NCBI RefSeq assembly: GCF_014524545.1
Contig: NZ_CP053557.1
Span: forward strand, 2,133,501-2,197,500
Length of the DNA: 64,000 nt
Source of the DNA: Exiguobacterium sp. Helios
GTDB lineage: Bacteria; Bacillota; Bacilli; Exiguobacteriales; Exiguobacteriaceae
Direction of reading: 5' to 3'
Under the pieces are notes generated by a model. That model saw nothing but the letters and a program-made list of their open reading frames with translations. It was not told where the DNA came from and searched no databases. The position numbers and the translations under genes are program-made. Shown in pieces: positions 25,953 to 34,995 of this stretch. Numbering within the stretch: position 1 is the stretch's first letter; the number at the start of each line of letters is the position of its first letter.

Positions 25953-27983
25953 TTATTCGATTCTTTCTCCGTCCAGCAGTCCCTGCTGTTCGATGTATTG
26001 CCGTAAAACTGCGTACTCCGGTTGTTGCCAAAAGGCATCGGAACGTAACAGACGAACTGCGTCGTTTCGTGCAGTCTCCATCACTTGGATGTCGAGTGCC
26101 GGATCCGTCAGCACGAATCGGGGCAATCCGCTTTGCTCGGTTCCAAAGAAGTTTCCGGCTCCGCGTAATTCCAAATCTTTTTCAGCCAACTTAAATCCGT
26201 CGTTTGTCTCTGTCATCGTTTTAATCCGTTCTTTTCCTGTGTCGGAAGACGGATCGGCAATCAGGATACAAAACGATTGGGCTGCTCCCCGCCCGACCCG
26301 ACCACGTAACTGGTGCAATTGGGCCAAACCAAATCGTTCCGCGTCATAAATGACGATGATCGAGGCATTCGGGACGTTGACACCGACTTCGACGACGGTT
26401 GTCGAAACCAGGACTTGCACTTGATTTTCCTTAAAGGCTTGCATGACGTCGTCTTTTTCTGACGAACTGAGACGACCGTGCATCAATCCGACACGTTGCG
26501 TGGAAAACCGTTCTGTCAAAAGCAAATGCAGTTCGATTGCATTTTGAACATCAAGTGATTCAGATTCCTCAATCAGTGGCGTGATGACATACGCTTGATG
26601 ACCGAGCAGTAACTCTTTTTCGACAAATCCAAAGACACGTTCCATTTGTTCCGGTTTTGCCCAATAAGTTTCAATTTCTTTTCTTCCTGCCGGCATCTCG
26701 TCAATGATTGAGACATCCATATCACCAAACACGGAAATCGCAAGTGTCCGTGGAATCGGTGTTGCCGTCATATAAAGAACATCCGCCTTCTCCGCTTTCG
26801 CCCGGAGACGTTTTCGTTGTTCGACACCAAACCGGTGCTGTTCATCCGTGATGACAAGATGAAGATCCTTAAAAATGACCGTATCTTGAATCAAGGCATG
26901 TGTCCCGACCAACACATCAATTTCCCCTTGCCTTAATGCTTCCAGTAGGAGCACCCGGTTTTTTCCTTTGACGGAGCTCGTCAGTAATCCTACTTTGATT
27001 CCCAGCGGCTCGAGCAATGGAGCCAGTGATGAAGCATGCTGTTCCGCTAAAATCTCTGTCGGCACCATCAATGCCCCTTGTTTATTGGCACGGACTGCAG
27101 TGAAGAGGGCGATAGCTGCCACTACCGTCTTCCCGCTTCCGACGTCCCCTTGGAGAAGCCGGTTCATCCGTTCCGGTCGATGCATGTCGGCTAAGATTTC
27201 TTCCGTCACACGTTGCTGTGCTCCCGTGAGCGGAAAAGGTAACGCTGCGATGAATTGGTCGATTTCTTGCTGGAACAACGGCAAAGCAAGACCTTGTCCC
27301 TTTCGTTTTCCGAGACGTAACGTCTGTAACTTCAGTTGGAAGTACAGGCATTCCTCATACACATAACTTCTCCGGGCGGTCGTCAAATCTTGCCGGGTCG
27401 TCGGGAAATGCAACCGACGCAACATCGTCATGCGATCAAGTAACCGGTACGTTTTGCGAATGTTATCCGGAACGCGTTCTTCGAGTGTTTCGCTTTCGGC
27501 AAAAGCCAGTTCGACAACCCGCCGGAATGTCTTCATCCGCATATCTCCTTTTAGCGAATAGACCGGCGTCAATTCCCCCTCAATCGCTCCGAATTGTAAT
27601 TCCGTCGCCGAAATCGTCATTCGGTGTAAATCCCATTTGCCACTGACCGTCACTTCTTCGCCGAGTTTTAACTGATCTTTATAAAAAGCACGGTTGAACA
27701 TCGTCACGGTGACGCTGTAACGGTCTTCGACAAGCAGACGGAATGTGAGCCGGTTTTTTCCTTTTCCATAATAACGGACAAGCGCTTCCGATTGAACCTG
27801 CCCCGTGAATTTCACTTTGTCTTCATGGATCGCTTCTGTCAGACTGCCGGTCACAAAATCGTCATAACGAAACGGGACGTGCTCAAGCACGTCCGCAATC
27901 GTCAGCATATCCATTTCTTCGAGTTTACGGGCTAAATCACGCCCTACTCCTTTTAGTGCAGTCACTTTACTTAATGGATTCAT
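25953..27983 (-). CDS. recG: ATP-dependent DNA helicase RecG
   Basis: Remodels stalled forks and branched DNA. 676 aa. N-terminal wedge/OB region (1-240), Walker A LLQGDVGSGKTVVA, Walker B VITDEQHRFG, motif VI QLRGRVGRG, and C-terminal ELRGAGNFFGTEQSG. The start is ATG 27983 (MNPLSKVTALKG), inside the end of sdaAA (17-nt overlap), so it is coupled to the serine dehydratase genes. The fapR promoter begins just after its stop. Confidence 0.98.
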   Translation of the reverse strand: MNPLSKVTALKGVGRDLARKLEEMDMLTIADVLEHVPFRYDDFVTGSLTEAIHEDKVKFTGQVQSEALVRYYGKGKNRLTFRLLVEDRYSVTVTMFNRAFYKDQLKLGEEVTVSGKWDLHRMTISATELQFGAIEGELTPVYSLKGDMRMKTFRRVVELAFAESETLEERVPDNIRKTYRLLDRMTMLRRLHFPTTRQDLTTARRSYVYEECLYFQLKLQTLRLGKRKGQGLALPLFQQEIDQFIAALPFPLTGAQQRVTEEILADMHRPERMNRLLQGDVGSGKTVVAAIALFTAVRANKQGALMVPTEILAEQHASSLAPLLEPLGIKVGLLTSSVKGKNRVLLLEALRQGEIDVLVGTHALIQDTVIFKDLHLVITDEQHRFGVEQRKRLRAKAEKADVLYMTATPIPRTLAISVFGDMDVSIIDEMPAGRKEIETYWAKPEQMERVFGFVEKELLLGHQAYVITPLIEESESLDVQNAIELHLLLTERFSTQRVGLMHGRLSSSEKDDVMQAFKENQVQVLVSTTVVEVGVNVPNASIIVIYDAERFGLAQLHQLRGRVGRGAAQSFCILIADPSSDTGKERIKTMTETNDGFKLAEKDLELRGAGNFFGTEQSGLPRFVLTDPALDIQVMETARNDAVRLLRSDAFWQQPEYAVLRQYIEQQGLLDGERIE

Positions 27984-28863
27984 TCGAGAGTTCCCCAAAG
28001 ATTTTTGATTCGAGCCAGCGTCCGGTCGGTGTGTTGGCAAGTCCGCCTTTGGCCGTCTCCCGTAAAGCGGATGGCATCATTTGACCGATTTCATACATCG
28101 CTCCGATGACTTCATCACACGGAATCCGTGACGTAATACCGGCTAACGCCATATCAGCTGCAACAAGCGCATTCGCTCCGCCCATGGCATTTCGTTTTAC
28201 ACACGGTACTTCGACAAGTCCGGCAACCGGATCACAGACGAGTCCGAGCATATTCTTAAGGGCGATTGCAAACGCATGGGCCGATTGATCGGGTGTTCCG
28301 CCCGCCATTTCAACGATTGCCGCCGCCGCCATTGCCGTTGCCGAACCGACTTCCGCCTGACATCCGCCCGCTGCGCCGGAAATGGACGCATTGTTCGCGA
28401 CAACGAAGCCGAATGCTCCGGATGTAAACAAGAAACGTAGCATCTGTTCGCGACTCGGATTCAAGCGTTCCCGAACTGCGAATAATGTTCCCGGGACGAC
28501 GCCCGCACTACCAGCCGTCGGTGTTGCACAAATTTTGCCCATCGCGGCATTGACTTCATTCGTTCCAATCGCCTTGCTGACGGCATCTAACAACAGATCA
28601 CCGGATAAGCCTTGACCGCTCGCCCGGTATCGTTGCAGCAAGACCGCATCGCCGCCGGTCAGACCGGTGACGGACTCGACGCCGTCCCCTGTCAACGAAC
28701 GTTCGACCGCCGCTTCCATTACTTCGAGATTCCGTTCCATCATCCCGAGGACTTCATCCCGCTCGAGGTGCCTAACGGTCATTTCCTGTTCAATCATGAT
28801 TTCTGAAATCGGTACATTTTTTTCAGTCGCCAGTGCGACGAGTTCTTTTACGGATTTAAACAT
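27967..28863 (-). CDS. sdaAA: L-serine dehydratase, iron-sulfur alpha subunit
   Basis: Deaminates L-serine to pyruvate and ammonia with a 4Fe-4S cluster. 298 aa. Cluster cysteines are visible in KICATPTAGSAG, GAAGGCQAEVGSA and CDPVAGLVEVPCVKRN. 4 nt after sdaAB and overlapping recG by 17 nt. The two-subunit form is typical of Gram-positives. Confidence 0.97.
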   Translation of the reverse strand: MFKSVKELVALATEKNVPISEIMIEQEMTVRHLERDEVLGMMERNLEVMEAAVERSLTGDGVESVTGLTGGDAVLLQRYRASGQGLSGDLLLDAVSKAIGTNEVNAAMGKICATPTAGSAGVVPGTLFAVRERLNPSREQMLRFLFTSGAFGFVVANNASISGAAGGCQAEVGSATAMAAAAIVEMAGGTPDQSAHAFAIALKNMLGLVCDPVAGLVEVPCVKRNAMGGANALVAADMALAGITSRIPCDEVIGAMYEIGQMMPSALRETAKGGLANTPTGRWLESKIFGELSNESIK

Positions 28864-28867
28864 CTCT

Positions 28868-29530
28868 TCACTCTCCCATCATGACAGAACGCTCGACTTG
28901 TGGTAACCGGTTGATTTCTTCAAGTACAGCAATCGGCATCCGGTCATCGATTTCTATGGCCATTAATGCCTGTTTACCTTTTTCATGACGCGATACTTCC
29001 ATGTGTCCGATATTGATTTCATAATCGGCCAAAATACTTGTGACGGCTGCGATCGCACCAAAGCGGTCATGATGCAGGACGATCAAGGCCGGTCCACCGC
29101 CTGACAACTTTAACGGCACACCGTTCAACTCGGTAATCTCAATCGTTCCCCCGCCGATTGAAATACCCACGAGTTCAAACTCCGCCTGTCCATCCGTCAA
29201 ATGAACGCGAGCCGTATTCGGATGGTCCGTCAACGCCTCACTTGTTTCAAAATGAATCCGGATCCCTTTTTGTTCCGCAATCTTAATCGATTCCGGAATC
29301 CGGTCGTCAAACGTGTCATAGCCAAGGACACCGCCGATAATGGCGACGTCCGTTCCGTGTCCCCGGTACGTATCCGCAAATGATCCATAAAACGTAATCG
29401 TAATATCCGTCGGTTGTTCGCCAAACAGTTTCCCTGCCATTAATCCAATTCGCGCTGCCCCCGCTGTATGCGAACTGGATGGTCCGACCATAATCGGTCC
29501 GATGATATCAAATACACTTCGGTACTTCAT
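28868..29530 (-). CDS. sdaAB: L-serine dehydratase, beta subunit
   Basis: 220 aa. N-terminal domain with the family motif DIIGPIMVGPSSSHTAGAARIG, C-terminal ACT-like regulatory domain (LIVLHHDRFGAIAAVTSILADYEINIGHMEVSR, approx. 146-178). Partner of SdaAA downstream. Lies just after the yloV terminator, in the order yloV-sdaAB-sdaAA-recG of B. subtilis. Confidence 0.97.
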   Translation of the reverse strand: MKYRSVFDIIGPIMVGPSSSHTAGAARIGLMAGKLFGEQPTDITITFYGSFADTYRGHGTDVAIIGGVLGYDTFDDRIPESIKIAEQKGIRIHFETSEALTDHPNTARVHLTDGQAEFELVGISIGGGTIEITELNGVPLKLSGGGPALIVLHHDRFGAIAAVTSILADYEINIGHMEVSRHEKGKQALMAIEIDDRMPIAVLEEINRLPQVERSVMMGE

Positions 29531-29557
29531 CTTCTTTTTCCCCTCTCTTCCAACTAA

Positions 29558-29593
29558 ACAAAAATCCCACCTCTATTATCGCAGATGGTGGGA
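29558..29593 (-). terminator. Terminator after fakA/yloV
   Basis: TCCCACC (29565-29571) pairs with GGTGGGA (29587-29593); TTTTTGT follows on the minus strand. Confidence 0.83.
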
Positions 29594-29622
29594 TGTGTGA
29601 AAAGGTACGTTCACGTTTTATA

Positions 29623-31296
29623 TTATTCGACGCTCAGGATATACGAGTAGAGTGGCTGTTTGCCGTCATGCACTTCTACTTCCGCTTCCGGATTGATGGA
29701 TTCGATGTAAGCAACAAGTTCGTCAACCTCTGCTTGCGCCACGCCTTCACCAAACAGGACTGTGATGATTTCATCTTCGTCCGTCACGAGTGTGTCAACG
29801 AGTTTCTTGACCGCACCGAGACTCGAACGATCCGTTGCGATGATTTGCTTTTCAGCAATCGCCATATGATCATCTTTTTTAATTTCGACACCATCGATAC
29901 TCGTATCGCGGACGGCATATGTGACTTGACCAGATTTGACTGCTGCGATCGCATCCATCATATGACGTTCGTTTTCAGCGACTGTCGCTTCCGGATTGTA
30001 GACGATTGTCGCGGCAAGTCCTTGAGGAACTGTTTTCGATTTCACGACTGTCACACCACAAGAGGCCACTGATGCCGCTTGTTCGGCCGCCATGATGATG
30101 TTTGAGTTGTTCGGATAGACATAGACATGTTCCGCATGGGCATCTTCGATCGCTTTAACGATGTCTTCCGTTGACGGGTTCATCGTTTGTCCGCCTTCGA
30201 TGACGACACTGACACCCAGTGATTTAAAGAGTTCGCTGATTCCTTCACCCATCGCTACCGTCACAAGTGCCGACTGCGCTTTTGCTTTCGTCGCGACTGG
30301 AGCTGCCACTTGATTGACGCCCTCTTCTTCAAGGATCGTCGAGTGCTGTTGACGCATGTTTTCGATCTTGACGGCAACGAGTTCACCAAAACGTTGACCT
30401 TTCGTGATGACTTCACCCGGTGTTTCGACGTGAACATGGACCTTCAGTAACTCTTCGTCTGCGACGACGAGTAATGAATCCCCGAATTCCGCGAGCTCAT
30501 TCCGGAAGGTTTCTTCGCTAAATGGTGTTTTCGCCAGTTTATCGTCCTGGAAACGAACCATGATTTCCGTGCAGTAGCCGTAATGAATTTCTTCCGTCGA
30601 CATGAAGCTTTGAGCCGATTTGTGATGCTCTGCTTCGACGAGTGCTTCCATGACCGGTGCATGCGGTTTTTCAAGTTCTTTCCCTTCAAGTGTCGCAAGG
30701 AATCCTTCATAAATACAAACAAGACCTTGACCACCGGAATCGACGACGCCGACTTCTTTAAGTACAGGTAACAAGTCTGGTGTGCCTTCAAGTGATACTT
30801 TTGACGCTTCAACGATACCGCGCATCAACTCAAGCAGATCGGTCGTTGATTCTGACTGGGCAATGGCTGCAACAGCTGTCTCGCGTGCTACTGTCAAAAT
30901 CGTTCCCTCGACAGGTTTCATGACTGCTTTATACGCTGTGTCGACCCCTTTTTGCAGGGCATCTGCGAATTCCTTTGTATCAATCGCATCTTTTCCTTCG
31001 ATTGATTTCGAGAAACCACGGAACAATTGGCTTAAGATAACGCCTGAGTTCCCGCGTGCTCCCATTAAAAGACCACGTGCAAAAACCGTGGCAACTTCTG
31101 AGACCGAGTCTGTCGTTGTTTTTGCGGCTTCTTTCGAACCCGATGTCATCGTCAAATTCATGTTTGTTCCCGTGTCACCGTCTGGGACCGGGAAAACGTT
31201 CAGCGAATCGACAAAATCCGCATTTTGATAGAGATTCGCTGCGCCATTCTGGATCATCTTGACCAGTTGCGCTCCTGTTAAACGATCTACGCTCAC
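29623..31296 (-). CDS. fakA: DAK2-domain protein YloV, FakA-like fatty acid kinase subunit
   Basis: 557 aa. N-terminal DhaL/DAK2 nucleotide-binding domain with the Mg-binding motif NVFPVPDGDTGTNM (about 33-46), a central linker domain and a C-terminal DegV-like region. Homologues phosphorylate exogenous fatty acids bound to FakB. The start is most likely GTG 31296, 8 nt after GGAGG; the in-frame ATG at 31329 overlaps the yloU stop and has no ribosome site. Paired with yloU as in B. subtilis. Confidence 0.94.
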   Translation of the reverse strand: MSVDRLTGAQLVKMIQNGAANLYQNADFVDSLNVFPVPDGDTGTNMNLTMTSGSKEAAKTTTDSVSEVATVFARGLLMGARGNSGVILSQLFRGFSKSIEGKDAIDTKEFADALQKGVDTAYKAVMKPVEGTILTVARETAVAAIAQSESTTDLLELMRGIVEASKVSLEGTPDLLPVLKEVGVVDSGGQGLVCIYEGFLATLEGKELEKPHAPVMEALVEAEHHKSAQSFMSTEEIHYGYCTEIMVRFQDDKLAKTPFSEETFRNELAEFGDSLLVVADEELLKVHVHVETPGEVITKGQRFGELVAVKIENMRQQHSTILEEEGVNQVAAPVATKAKAQSALVTVAMGEGISELFKSLGVSVVIEGGQTMNPSTEDIVKAIEDAHAEHVYVYPNNSNIIMAAEQAASVASCGVTVVKSKTVPQGLAATIVYNPEATVAENERHMMDAIAAVKSGQVTYAVRDTSIDGVEIKKDDHMAIAEKQIIATDRSSLGAVKKLVDTLVTDEDEIITVLFGEGVAQAEVDELVAYIESINPEAEVEVHDGKQPLYSYILSVE

Positions 31297-31321
31297 TAAA
31301 GTTTCCTCCTCTATTCCCGCC

Positions 31322-31684
31322 TTAGACATTCGTCAAGCGGACTCCTTGGACAAAAATATTCACAGATGTCACTTCTAAACCAAGTGCCTGGCTGAGTGAA
31401 TATTTCACACGGCTCTGGACGTTGTTTGCGACTTCTGAGATTTTCGTACCGTAACTCACGATGATATGCATATCGATGTGAACTTGTTCTGATACCTGCC
31501 GCACGATGACACCACGGGCAAAGTTTTCGCGTTTCAGCAGTTCAGCCAGTCCGTCTTTGATTTGCGACTGGGATGCCATACCAACGACACCAAAACATTC
31601 CATCGCTGCTCCGCCTGCAAGTTGCGCAACGACATCATTGTCTACGTCAATTTTTCCATAAGTCGTTTTCATCTCGATCGCCAC
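31322..31684 (-). CDS. yloU: Asp23/Gls24 family protein YloU
   Basis: 120 aa, same length as B. subtilis YloU. Asp23 core: GKIDVDNDVVAQLAGGAAMECFGVVGMAS (segment), HIDMHIIVSYGTKISEVANNVQSRVKY and VNIFVQGVR. The start is GTG 31684 with AAGGGGG eight nt upstream. Asp23 proteins are envelope-stress related or membrane-tethered; the role of this member is unknown. Divergent from rpmB across 283 nt. Confidence 0.95.
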   Translation of the reverse strand: MAIEMKTTYGKIDVDNDVVAQLAGGAAMECFGVVGMASQSQIKDGLAELLKRENFARGVIVRQVSEQVHIDMHIIVSYGTKISEVANNVQSRVKYSLSQALGLEVTSVNIFVQGVRLTNV

Positions 31685-31825
31685 TTGAGTAGCCCCCTTT
31701 GTTAATTGTGTTCTTCTCATAATTCTACTATAAGGACCTACTATTGAAAAGTCGCCGTACTGACTATACAATGAATATGTGAAAAATAGTAGCGGTCAAA
31801 TGAACTTTTACCATCATCCTCATTC

Positions 31826-31855
31826 ATTATTTTAAATTTTGAGGTTGTCTGTCAA
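31826..31855 (-). promoter_or_regulatory. Promoter of yloU-fakA
   Basis: Minus-strand TTGACA (31850-31855), 18-nt spacer, AATAAT (31826-31831), preceded by AAGAAAAAAAC. The UP-like tract plus -35 is identical over 17 bases to the ylxM promoter. The resulting 5' UTR would be about 135 nt. A second weaker candidate (TTTCAA-N16-TAGAAT) lies nearer the gene. Confidence 0.5.
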
Positions 31856-31885
31856 GTTTTTTTCTTGTCAGCTACTTTTTTTATG

Positions 31886-31914
31886 TTGCAACCGTCTTAA
31901 CAGCATGCTAAGAT
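31886..31914 (+). promoter_or_regulatory. Promoter of rpmB
   Basis: Plus-strand TTGCAA (31886-31891), 17-nt spacer, TAAGAT (31909-31914), 53 nt before the rpmB start. Confidence 0.6.
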
Positions 31915-31967
31915 AGCAAAGTGTCTATTAGGACGAACGCAAAACAACATAAAAGGAGGCGGAACAC

Positions 31968-32156
31968 ATGGCACGTAAATGCTACGTTACTGGGAAATCG
32001 CCGAAGTCGGGAAACAACCGTTCACACGCATTGAACAAAACGAAACGCACTTGGGGAATCAACGTACAAAAAGTACGTATCCTCGTTGACGGTAAACCTA
32101 AAAAGGTTTGGGTTTCAGCTCGAGCGCTCAAATCAGGTAAAGTCGAACGCGTATAA
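31968..32156 (+). CDS. rpmB: 50S ribosomal protein bL28
   Basis: 62 aa. [21 protein letters not shown]...[14 protein letters not shown] is diagnostic. Only one cysteine, so it is the zinc-free C- type. The start is ATG 31968 with AAAAGGAGG. Plus strand, divergent from yloU as in B. subtilis, and followed by a terminator. Confidence 0.99.
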   Translation: MARKCYVTGKSPKSGNNRSHALNKTKRTWGINVQKVRILVDGKPKKVWVSARALKSGKVERV

Positions 32157-32164
32157 GGCGCAGT

Positions 32165-32200
32165 AACCGGATGGGAATCTTCCCTTCCGGTTCTTTTTTT
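32165..32200 (+). terminator. Terminator after rpmB
   Basis: AACCGGA (32165-32171) / TCCGGTT (32186-32192) with an inner GGGAA/TTCCC pairing, then CTTTTTTT. Confidence 0.9.
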
Positions 32201-32229
32201 GTTCTTTTTTTATTTTTCTTATAAACTAA

Positions 32230-32258
32230 TTGTCTGAATAATTGAAAACGCTTACAAT
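32230..32258 (+). promoter_or_regulatory. Permease promoter with consensus cre (CcpA) site
   Basis: TTGTCT (32230-32235), 17-nt spacer, TACAAT (32253-32258). Bases 32243-32256, TGAAAACGCTTACA, match the cre consensus TGWAANCGNTNWCA at every fixed position and run into the -10. CcpA bound here would repress the permease when preferred sugar is present. Confidence 0.82.
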
Positions 32259-32296
32259 AAGTGAGCAGTTATTTTTTTCAAGGGGGAAGGGTCAAC

Positions 32297-33700
32297 ATGC
32301 AGTTAAAAAGAGAAATGACAAGCCGACATCTCTTCATGATTTCACTCGGAGGGATTATCGGTACGGGACTGTTCCTCGGTTCTGGATTGACGATTTCGCA
32401 AGCGGGACCGCTCGGGGCGGTTCTCAGTTACATCGTGGGTGGGACCATCATGTATCTGACGATGTTATGTTTAGGGGAGATGGCTGTCCATATGCCGGTC
32501 TCAGGATCTTTCCAAACGTATACGACACGGTTCATCGGACCGGGTATCGGATTTGCCGTCGGTTGGATTTACTGGCTCGGTTGGGCTGTCACGGTGGCGC
32601 TCGAAATCACGGCAGCCGGCAGTCTGATGGATCGATGGTTTCCGGATACACCAATCGTCATCTGGTGTGCGATTTTCACCGTCCTTTTATTCGGTCTCAA
32701 TGCGGTCTCCGCAAAAGCCTTCGGGGAGGCTGAGTTTTGGTTCTCGAGCCTGAAAGTCCTTGCCATTCTATTTTTCATCGTGCTCGGGGGAGCGGCTTGG
32801 TTTGGCTGGATTGATATGGCGGCAGCACGTCCGGAAAGTTTGTTCGCCAATTTTACTTCAAACGGATTATTCCCGAACGGCGCCCTGGGGGTATTGACGA
32901 CGATGATTGCCGTCAACTTTGCGTTCCAAGGAACCGAATTGATTGGGGTTGCTGCCGGAGAATCAAACGATCCAGAAAAATCGATTCCAAAAGCAATCCG
33001 TAATACCGTCTGGCGGACGTTCATCTTCTTCGTCCTCTCGATTACGATTGTCGGCGCCTTGATTCCTTACGAAACAGCCGGCGGCATCAGCAGTCCGTTC
33101 ATCATGGTATTTGATGCCATCGGAATTCCTTATGCAGCTGATTTAATGAACATCGTCGTGTTGACAGCCTTACTGTCGGTCGGGAACTCGGGGTTGTACG
33201 CTGCTACTCGGATGTTATGGTCGATGTCACAAGAAGGCATGATTTCGAAAAAACTTGCCATCGTCAACTCACGCGGAGTACCTATGCGCGCTTTGTGCTT
33301 TACGATGCTGTTTGCGATGTTATCACTATTGACTGCCTTTTTCGCGGAAGATACCGTCTTCATCTGGTTGTTGTCACTCGCCGGACTCGGTGCGCAAGTC
33401 GGTTGGATTTCGATTTCTGCTTCACAGATCGCCTTCCGTCGTCAATTCATCAAAGAGGGACATGCTGTCAGTGAATTGAAATTCAAGACTCCGTTCTTCC
33501 CGGTCTTGCCGATTATCTCGTTCTCTTTAAACATGCTTGTACTGATCAGCTTGGCATTCCAAGCGGATCAACGGATTGCGCTGTATATAGGTGTTCCATT
33601 CTTCCTCTTGACGTGGGCCTCTTACCACCTGTTCGTCAAAGGAAAACATATTGCGGCTCAAACTGAACGTCAGGCAGCCAGCTCGACATTGGAATCTTAA
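32297..33700 (+). CDS. Amino-acid permease, AAT family, RocE-like
   Basis: 467 aa, about 12 transmembrane segments, APC superfamily. The N-terminal signature SRHLFMISLGGIIGTGLFLG, AGPLGAVLSYIVGG and LCLGEMAVHMPVSGSFQTY closely recall arginine/ornithine permease RocE and its relatives; the substrate cannot be fixed from sequence alone. The start is ATG 32297 with AAGGGGG; an upstream in-frame ATG has no ribosome site. It sits between rpmB and thiN, an insertion relative to B. subtilis, with its own cre-controlled promoter and terminator. Confidence 0.9.
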   Translation: MQLKREMTSRHLFMISLGGIIGTGLFLGSGLTISQAGPLGAVLSYIVGGTIMYLTMLCLGEMAVHMPVSGSFQTYTTRFIGPGIGFAVGWIYWLGWAVTVALEITAAGSLMDRWFPDTPIVIWCAIFTVLLFGLNAVSAKAFGEAEFWFSSLKVLAILFFIVLGGAAWFGWIDMAAARPESLFANFTSNGLFPNGALGVLTTMIAVNFAFQGTELIGVAAGESNDPEKSIPKAIRNTVWRTFIFFVLSITIVGALIPYETAGGISSPFIMVFDAIGIPYAADLMNIVVLTALLSVGNSGLYAATRMLWSMSQEGMISKKLAIVNSRGVPMRALCFTMLFAMLSLLTAFFAEDTVFIWLLSLAGLGAQVGWISISASQIAFRRQFIKEGHAVSELKFKTPFFPVLPIISFSLNMLVLISLAFQADQRIALYIGVPFFLLTWASYHLFVKGKHIAAQTERQAASSTLES

Positions 33701-33708
33701 AAAACTAC

Positions 33709-33757
33709 AAAAAACGTGATCGACTTTTAGGATATCCTAAAGCCGATCACGTTTTTT
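33709..33757. terminator. Bidirectional terminator, permease / thiN
   Basis: ACGTGATCG-A-CTTT.. / ..AAAG-C-CGATCACGT (33714-33752) closing on TAGGATATCCTA, with A6 on the left and T6 on the right. It overlaps the last bases before the thiN stop. Confidence 0.88.
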
Positions 33758-34364
33758 AGTGGTCTGACAAACTTCTTAAAGCAATCACTTCACCGGTATG
33801 CACCGTCACGTTCGCCACTCCGTGATGTGTCCATTCATTGCTGACGGTCAATGATCCGCCGACCGGCACGTCATGATTCGTCAACGGGTACTTGACCCCG
33901 CGGAGGGTCAAACATGTCGGAACGAGCGGGATGAAAGAGAGATAGTGAAATCCATCTGCCTCGATCTCATACGTCCCCGGCTGTAAGAAACGAACCTCTT
34001 CCCGCTTCGTCATCAAGCGGACTGCCGGAAATTGTTTTAGCAGATAGACGTTTTGAAGCGTCATATCAAGTCGTCCTCCGGTCGCACCGAATATTAACAC
34101 TTCCGTTGCTTCATACTGTTGACTGACATGTCGTAAAGCCAGTTCCAAGTCGGTCTCATCCTTTTCAGCCGGATGGATGATCGCTCCTTCCGGTTTGTAT
34201 CCGAGAGAATCAAAGTCCCCAATCGCCAAGTCAAAAGCGAAACCTTGCTGTGCCAAAACGGTGACACCTCCGTCAACAGCGATGACAACCGTCTTCTCAT
34301 CCATAAACGGTTTCAGGGACGGGATGTCTTCCGCCGGACCGGCCGCTACAATCACAACCCGCAT
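33756..34364 (-). CDS. thiN: Thiamine pyrophosphokinase
   Basis: Converts thiamine to TPP with ATP. 202 aa. Motifs VVIVAAGPAEDI, VIAVDGGVTVL, LAIGDFDSLG and EKDETDLELAL are the ThiN/TPK active-site set. The start ATG overlaps the thiT stop (TGATG). With thiT it forms a riboswitch-controlled salvage pair: uptake, then pyrophosphorylation. Confidence 0.96.
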   Translation of the reverse strand: MRVVIVAAGPAEDIPSLKPFMDEKTVVIAVDGGVTVLAQQGFAFDLAIGDFDSLGYKPEGAIIHPAEKDETDLELALRHVSQQYEATEVLIFGATGGRLDMTLQNVYLLKQFPAVRLMTKREEVRFLQPGTYEIEADGFHYLSFIPLVPTCLTLRGVKYPLTNHDVPVGGSLTVSNEWTHHGVANVTVHTGEVIALRSLSDH

Positions 34365-34924
34365 CAGACACCCCGTGCTGAATAACGAAGAAGTCGTGGT
34401 GCTGTCGTAAACAGGAGTCCTGCGACAATACCACATAACAGATACGATGGAACCATATACGTCGCGTTATAGATCAACGAATACGGGACGACCGGACCTT
34501 CCGCATACTCAGCGAAGAACACGATTCCACTAATGACGTGACAGACATAACGGAAACCTGCACCAAGCAATGTCGCACCTAGTACAATCGCCATTAGACG
34601 GCCATTTTTCCCGGCTGCTGCTGCTTTTTTGACTTTCCGTGCGAACAGTCCGCTCAGTCCGACGACTCCAAACGCGATCGTATAATCGAGTAACGGCTGG
34701 ACGACCGTCAGGATTTGTGGAGCGAACATCAGTTGAATCGTTCCGACGAGCGCTCCCGTCACGACCCCACCGACAACGCCGTGACGAAACGCCATGACGA
34801 AAATCGGTAACATCGCTAAACTAATTGAACCACCTTGCGGCATTTTAAATGGGATCAATAAATCGAACACCACACCAAGACTTGCAAAGATTGCAATTTC
34901 CATTAACATTTGTAGCCGTTTCAT
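34364..34924 (-). CDS. thiT: Thiamine ECF transporter S component ThiT
   Basis: 186 aa, six hydrophobic segments. IPFKMPQGGSISLAMLPIF, with the substrate-binding region, and HVISGIVFFAEYA are characteristic of ThiT. It would need the shared EcfAA'T energising module encoded elsewhere. The start is ATG 34924 with AGGAGG, directly after the riboswitch terminator. Confidence 0.97.
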   Translation of the reverse strand: MKRLQMLMEIAIFASLGVVFDLLIPFKMPQGGSISLAMLPIFVMAFRHGVVGGVVTGALVGTIQLMFAPQILTVVQPLLDYTIAFGVVGLSGLFARKVKKAAAAGKNGRLMAIVLGATLLGAGFRYVCHVISGIVFFAEYAEGPVVPYSLIYNATYMVPSYLLCGIVAGLLFTTAPRLLRYSARGV

Positions 34925-34961
34925 CCTTTTTTCCTCCTAAAAAATAAAATCGCAGGACGGC

Positions 34962-34992
34962 AAAAAGGCAGTACGACGAACGCCGTACTGCC
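34962..34992 (-). terminator. Riboswitch expression-platform terminator
   Basis: GGCAGTACG (34967-34975) / CGTACTGCC (34984-34992) followed on the minus strand by TTTTT. It lies between the TPP aptamer and the thiT ribosome site. Confidence 0.88.
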
Positions 34993-34995
34993 TGC

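Noticed and set aside
31297-31329. Upstream ATG for fakA/yloV
   Set aside because: It overlaps the yloU stop, lacks a ribosome site, and a GTG 8 nt after GGAGG fits better.
32202-32296. T-box or other riboswitch upstream of the permease
   Set aside because: The leader is too short and lacks T-box or aptamer motifs; the cre site explains the region.
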